Assembly (NCBI RefSeq): GCF_901709675.1 | Contig: NC_051107.1 | Span: 2,721,501-2,785,500, forward strand | Length of the DNA: 64,000 nucleotides | Source of the DNA: Syngnathus acus | Lineage: Eukaryota; Chordata; Actinopteri; Syngnathiformes; Syngnathidae | Reading direction: 5' to 3' | In this document: piece by piece, positions 60,327-64,000 of the stretch | How the letters are laid out: every line of letters starts with the position of its first letter | How positions within the stretch are numbered: the first letter of the stretch is position 1 | Position numbers and translations under genes: made by a program | The notes under the pieces: generated by a model | Database searches by the model: none | Told to the model about the DNA's origin: nothing | What the model saw: only the letters and a program-made list of their open reading frames with translations

Positions 60327-61876
60327 GAACCCAGCAAGAATCCTATATAGTGTGTGAGTCAGTGGTTGCATAGACTTATTATAGTTGAATCAATTTGCAA
60401 TTTTGAGCTAAAGCAACACGCACAAAAATCATATGTCAAAATAATACTGACCAAAACTATTAAACTCATGTTCACTAATAGGAAAACGTACTCAAAGATA
60501 GTTGCTGTCCTGTTTACACAGACACACAGCTGCTTATTTTTTAATACACTAGAGTCTATTTTGAGTGCACATTTGATGCTTTTGGATTGTGTTTGATTTG
60601 GACACTATTTTGTATTTCTTCATAATGAAAATTATTTTTTGGCACAGCTTGAAGTGATGAATTGATGAATAAAACAGCACAAAATAATATGACTTTCTCC
60701 TTTTATTTAATATGATAACTACATTTTATTTGTGTAAATTATTGTAATATTAAAAACAATAATGTTATTGAAATAAATAGGCAGAGCATAGTATAAATTT
60801 GTGGTGTCAGTAATGAATTTTTTAAACAAATTTATCTGAGTTATGAGATACATAAAAGGTAACATTTCTAAAATAGCAAATTAAATCAACCAAGATAGCT
60901 TTTAAATAATAGTCTTGCATATAATTTATTATTTCTTGATTTTTCCCAATTTGTCCTATTGTGCAAAGTTGTGGGAGGTCTACTCACAATATGATTTTTG
61001 AAAAAAAATAGCAATATGCATTGTTAATATCACTTATTATACGGACCCACTTTTGCTAAAACTTTCTGAAGTTAAAAGAGAAAGAATTACAAGGAGATGC
61101 ATTTCTGCTGTTCAGTGAAGAAACATTGTGAATGATGCAATATAGAAAAATTCTGATAAATTTAATTTTTAAAGTACTTGCTCTCAAAGCGATTCTTGAA
61201 GGTTCTTAAAAAAAGGAATTTAATAATAATGAATTACCTGTTGTGTTTATGAATTTAGGGTTTTATTTTTTTTACTTACAATTGTAAAGTAGTAGCTTAA
61301 GGAGATATGTTTGTAATAGAAAAAAAAATAATAATTGGCCAGTCATGACTTAAATTTGACAAAACCCCGGAATATTTGCAACAAAGGCTACTGCAAATTT
61401 TATTATACAACACACACAAAGCAATTCCTAAACGCTATGTTCACCAGGGTCAAAGGTCAAAGACCGAGGCTGCACATGTACCTCTGCCAAGGATGCTGTT
61501 GTTTTTTGTTGGCATGCAAGTTGACAAAAATAAAATATAATCATGGAAGAATGAAAAAAATAGTTTTACAACCTTCTGGTGGAGCAACACGAGAAGTTTG
61601 AGACTAAAGGACATGAAAAGGGAGCCGGAGAACTCAAAACGACTCAAATCTGCAGACTTACCTTTAATGTTGAACACTTGATCTTTATGATGCATTTCTG
61701 GCATCATAAAGGCCAACTTTTAACTTGTAACTCTCCCACATTAGTTCTAGTCCACATGCTCATAATTTCATTTTCAATATTTTACACTGGCTAGGGGCAA
61801 TAGGCGCGGGAGAAAAAAACCCCGACAAAATGGAAGCATATTTTCAAGCCCCGATCCATTGGGCACATTTCAAAAT
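60327..61876. other. msrb3 3' UTR and intergenic region
   Basis: An AATAAA at 60,668-60,673 is the likely msrb3 poly(A) signal, giving a 3' UTR of about 0.36 kb. The remaining sequence to 61,876 is AT-rich and shows no gene. The last part should contain the BTG-gene promoter, in which I see no clear TATA box. Confidence 0.6.
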
Positions 61877-62909
61877 ATGGAGCAAGAAATAACCGATGCT
61901 GTATTTCCATTAATGAAGACGCTTGTTTCCAAGGAGGTGGAATTCCAAAAAACGGAACTCTTTATCCAGCGCTTGAGCTTTGCCTTGCAGAAGAAATTTG
62001 AGGGCCACTGGTACCCCGAAAACCCGAGCAAAGGAGAAGCGTACAGGTACTGCAATAACATCCAATTAAGTTAAACCAAATAATAATCGACGTCTCCATA
62101 GGTGCATACGAGTTAACCAATACAATCGTAACGATCCGGAACTCCTTCGTGCTTGTCATGAGAGTGGTCTGAAGTTTTGTGACTTGCGACTTCCCCTCGA
62201 TTTCACGCTGTGGATAAACCCTGGTGAAGCTTTTTGCAGGTGAGTGATTCACTTCCAGGTGGTCCAAGTTGATTATCGTGAGCTGCACTGACATCTATCG
62301 GTCAGTTGTTGTAAGTGCAACAAAAAGTCTTCAAAGTCAAACGGCCAATCTAATTTAAATTTAGGATTATATTGAGGGGGAAATGAGCAAAAAAGCTTTT
62401 GACTGTCATGTTATGTCTCCTTGTATGTGATTATTCTTAGAATCGGTGAAGAAAATCCTCCATTTTCAGTAGCAACTGTGGCTGCCATGTATAAGGAATA
62501 CCTCGCCAAGAAGTTGTCAAACACTCAGGACAACGAGATGTTCGACTCTTGTTCTTCCTCGGATGGCGAGGACATACATAATTGTTTTTCTATCAACAAC
62601 GACAAACAGGTATTTAATCTGCAGTGAACCCTCACTATTGTCAATACTCATCGAGATGCTCAATAAATTGCCTATAGCTTCACAACATGGCGGCAAATCA
62701 CTAATTTAGATGATACTATGACGAATTGTTCATTCATTTGTATTTTTTGGTCTTAGTTGAATCCACTCGCTCCGGCCTGGTATCCCTCTGGCTTTCCGGA
62801 ACCTACTCGCTCCCGCTTGAACTGCAGAGCAACCAAGGAAAAGTCACATTCTTTAAATATTTACAGGCATTGTCCAACTGCTTCGGGAAGGAAAATAAAA
62901 ATGAAATAA
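61877..62909 (+). CDS. BTG/Tob family anti-proliferative protein (BTG3/BTG4-like)
   Basis: Exons 61877-62046, 62102-62239, 62441-62609 and 62757-62909 join in phase to 209 residues. The start MEQEITDAVFPLM is BTG3/BTG4-like (MKNEIAAVVFF type). Box A (HWYPENPSKGEAYRCIRVN) lies at 44-62 and box B (LPLDFTLWINPGEAFCRIGE) at about 87-106. These form the BTG domain that binds the CAF1/CNOT7 deadenylase and promotes mRNA decay. The C-terminal half is unlike the family members I know, apart from a SSSDGED stretch and PLAPAWYPSGFP, which resembles the PPLPMWHPLP region of BTG3. The start is chosen because the family begins at this position. Whether it is btg3, btg4 or another fish paralogue is open. 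An alternative last exon is possible (63,499-63,720). Confidence 0.9.
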
Positions 62910-63083
62910 GAAACAGTCTAGTTTATCTTTAATAGTTTGACTGTACGCAAAAAAAAAACTCTCCACAAGTTGTAAATTCCTGTTGAATGACTAAAGCAAT
63001 GTGGTTTACAGGCCTAGAAACAGACATTTTTTACGAGGGTCAAGTTGACAGCAAAATGTATTTTTCCAGTGCAAAGGCTGCAG

Positions 63084-63480
63084 CGGGAGTGTCCAACTCA
63101 TTTTCATGGCAGGCCACATGGCAGTCATGGGTTCCCCCAAAGGGGCCATTATGACTCATATAAATGTATCATAATAGAAAAATCTGACTTTACAGTCTTT
63201 TTTTCCCCCCTTGAAGATTAAAAAAAACTGAATAATCCAACTTTATTTATTCCACAAAAACTGCATTTTGAATAATATTGCATTTATGGAACATGAATTA
63301 AGCAGCAGCTGTTATCAATCGCAGGAGGCGGCCATTTTGTTGCCATTGACTAAAAATGACATCATAGTTGTAGCCACCAATCACATCTCACCTATTTTCT
63401 GTGATGTTGGCAAGCAGAGCTGGGGAAAAAAAAATATCTTGGCGGACCCCATCTAGCCCCCGAGCCTCGAGTTTGACTTT
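63084..63480. mobile_element. DNA-transposon remnant with GTGTCCAACTC-type ends
   Basis: The left end GGGAGTGTCCAACTCATTTT and right end CCTCGAGTTTGACTTTC form an imperfect terminal inverted repeat. Inside, ATGGCAGGCCACATGGCAG near the left and TAGCCCCCGAGCCTCG near the right match the pattern of the copy at 9,624-9,840. It is non-autonomous. Confidence 0.6.
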
Positions 63481-63498
63481 CACACAACAAATCCACAG

Positions 63499-63720
63499 GT
63501 TGTTGTGAACAATTCGCTGAGAGAAACTCAAAAGATCTCTCCGCCGAATGTTGATTTACGACACACCGGGCCCGTGTTTGACGCAAAGCATGGCAGGAAT
63601 GTCTCGGCCTTGTTGGAAATGTTTCTCCTCTTGGAAAAACACTTGGCCGTCGAGGAAAACCTCACAGGCCTTTTTTGCGGTTTACTGCTACTGTGGATTC
63701 CGAGTGGTTTGAGGAAATAG
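63499..63720 (+). CDS. Possible alternative last exon of the BTG gene
   Basis: An acceptor AAATCCACAG is followed by an open frame of 73 codons plus stop (VVVNNSLRETQKISPPNVD ... WIPSGLRK). It starts in phase 0, which fits the phase-0 end of BTG exon 3 (NDKQ|), and an AATAAA follows about 200 bp later. Used instead of exon 4 it would give a 232-residue protein. I recognise no domain. Equally possible: an exon of the next gene, or chance. Confidence 0.3.
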   Translation, partial: VVVNNSLRETQKISPPNVDLRHTGPVFDAKHGRNVSALLEMFLLLEKHLAVEENLTGLFCGLLLLWIPSGLRK

Positions 63721-64000
63721 ACTGAATTGCTTGTACCTGACTGGAGAAATTCGGCTTCCTCTTGCCAATTGCAATGTTTATTTGCGCGGGAATCAAAACA
63801 TGTAAATCATTCAAGAGGGGCATATTTTCCAAAAAACAATACGTAAGACATTTTCCAACTAAGCAACCGTGTGTGGAGAGTTTGAATACAGTCCTGTTTT
63901 GTTTTTTATCAGTTAAATAAAAGTATTGATTTGCAGTATTTACGTTGCACCAAATTTTTCACTGATGCAAGTAGACTGCAAAGGCAAAAAAAAAATAAAT

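Larger units (their letters stand above)
62910..64000. other. Region downstream of the BTG gene
   Basis: It contains a DNA-transposon remnant (63,084-63,480), a possible alternative terminal exon (63,499-63,720) and an AATAAA at 63,916-63,921. No other gene was recognised before the window ends. Confidence 0.5.

Noticed and set aside
1-64000. tRNA, rRNA, CRISPR arrays, bacterial operons or phage genes
   Set aside because: No cloverleaf with A/B boxes, no rRNA signature and no regularly spaced repeats were seen. The gene structure is clearly vertebrate.

Overview
The window is nuclear DNA from a vertebrate, almost certainly a ray-finned (teleost) fish. The genes are split by short GT-AG introns and encode vertebrate-specific proteins (Kv3.2, IRAK-M, beta-2-microglobulin, LEMD3/MAN1). 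The non-coding DNA is AT-rich and carries repeat types usual in percomorph fish: MITEs with TA target sites, hAT-like ends and L2-like LINE fragments. I cannot name the species. All exon boundaries below were worked out by hand from splice sites and reading-frame phase.

Layout. Positions 1-12,338 hold no complete gene; they contain repeats, one orphan exon-like segment (1,696-1,765, minus) and one protein-like ORF (10,695-10,880, minus). From 12,339 to 31,189 lies kcnc2 (minus, 4 coding exons, 600 aa) with a first intron of about 16 kb. A gene-free stretch follows to 35,231. Then comes a compact minus-strand block: ric3 (35,232-37,973), irak3 (39,801-43,237), two tandem divergent beta-2-microglobulin genes (44,272-45,297 and 46,167-47,196), lemd3 (49,174-53,147) and tmbim4 (54,172-55,623). 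tmbim4 is head-to-head with plus-strand msrb3 (56,130-60,326) across about 0.5 kb. A BTG/Tob family gene (61,877-62,909) follows on plus. irak3, tmbim4, msrb3 and lemd3 are also close together on human 12q14, so this looks like conserved synteny.

How the genes relate. kcnc2 is a neuronal potassium channel and ric3 an ER chaperone for nicotinic receptors. irak3 (brake on Toll/IL-1 signalling) and the two b2m genes (MHC class I light chain) form a small immune group. lemd3 (inner nuclear membrane), tmbim4 (anti-apoptotic Golgi membrane protein), msrb3 (methionine sulfoxide repair) and the BTG gene look like broadly expressed genes. The 5' flanks of irak3, lemd3 and tmbim4 each carry a CRE-type TGACGT motif, and both b2m flanks share an IRF-like CGAAAGTAA motif. 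CTCF-like sites lie between kcnc2 and ric3.

Most interesting observations: three phase-compatible alternative first exons in msrb3, of which one (56,956-57,058) is not known to me; the b2m pair, only about 43% identical in the mature protein; a LINE/hAT composite 37 bp from the irak3 stop codon; a possible alternative last exon of the BTG gene next to a DNA-transposon remnant; and an isolated exon-like segment at 1.7 kb.
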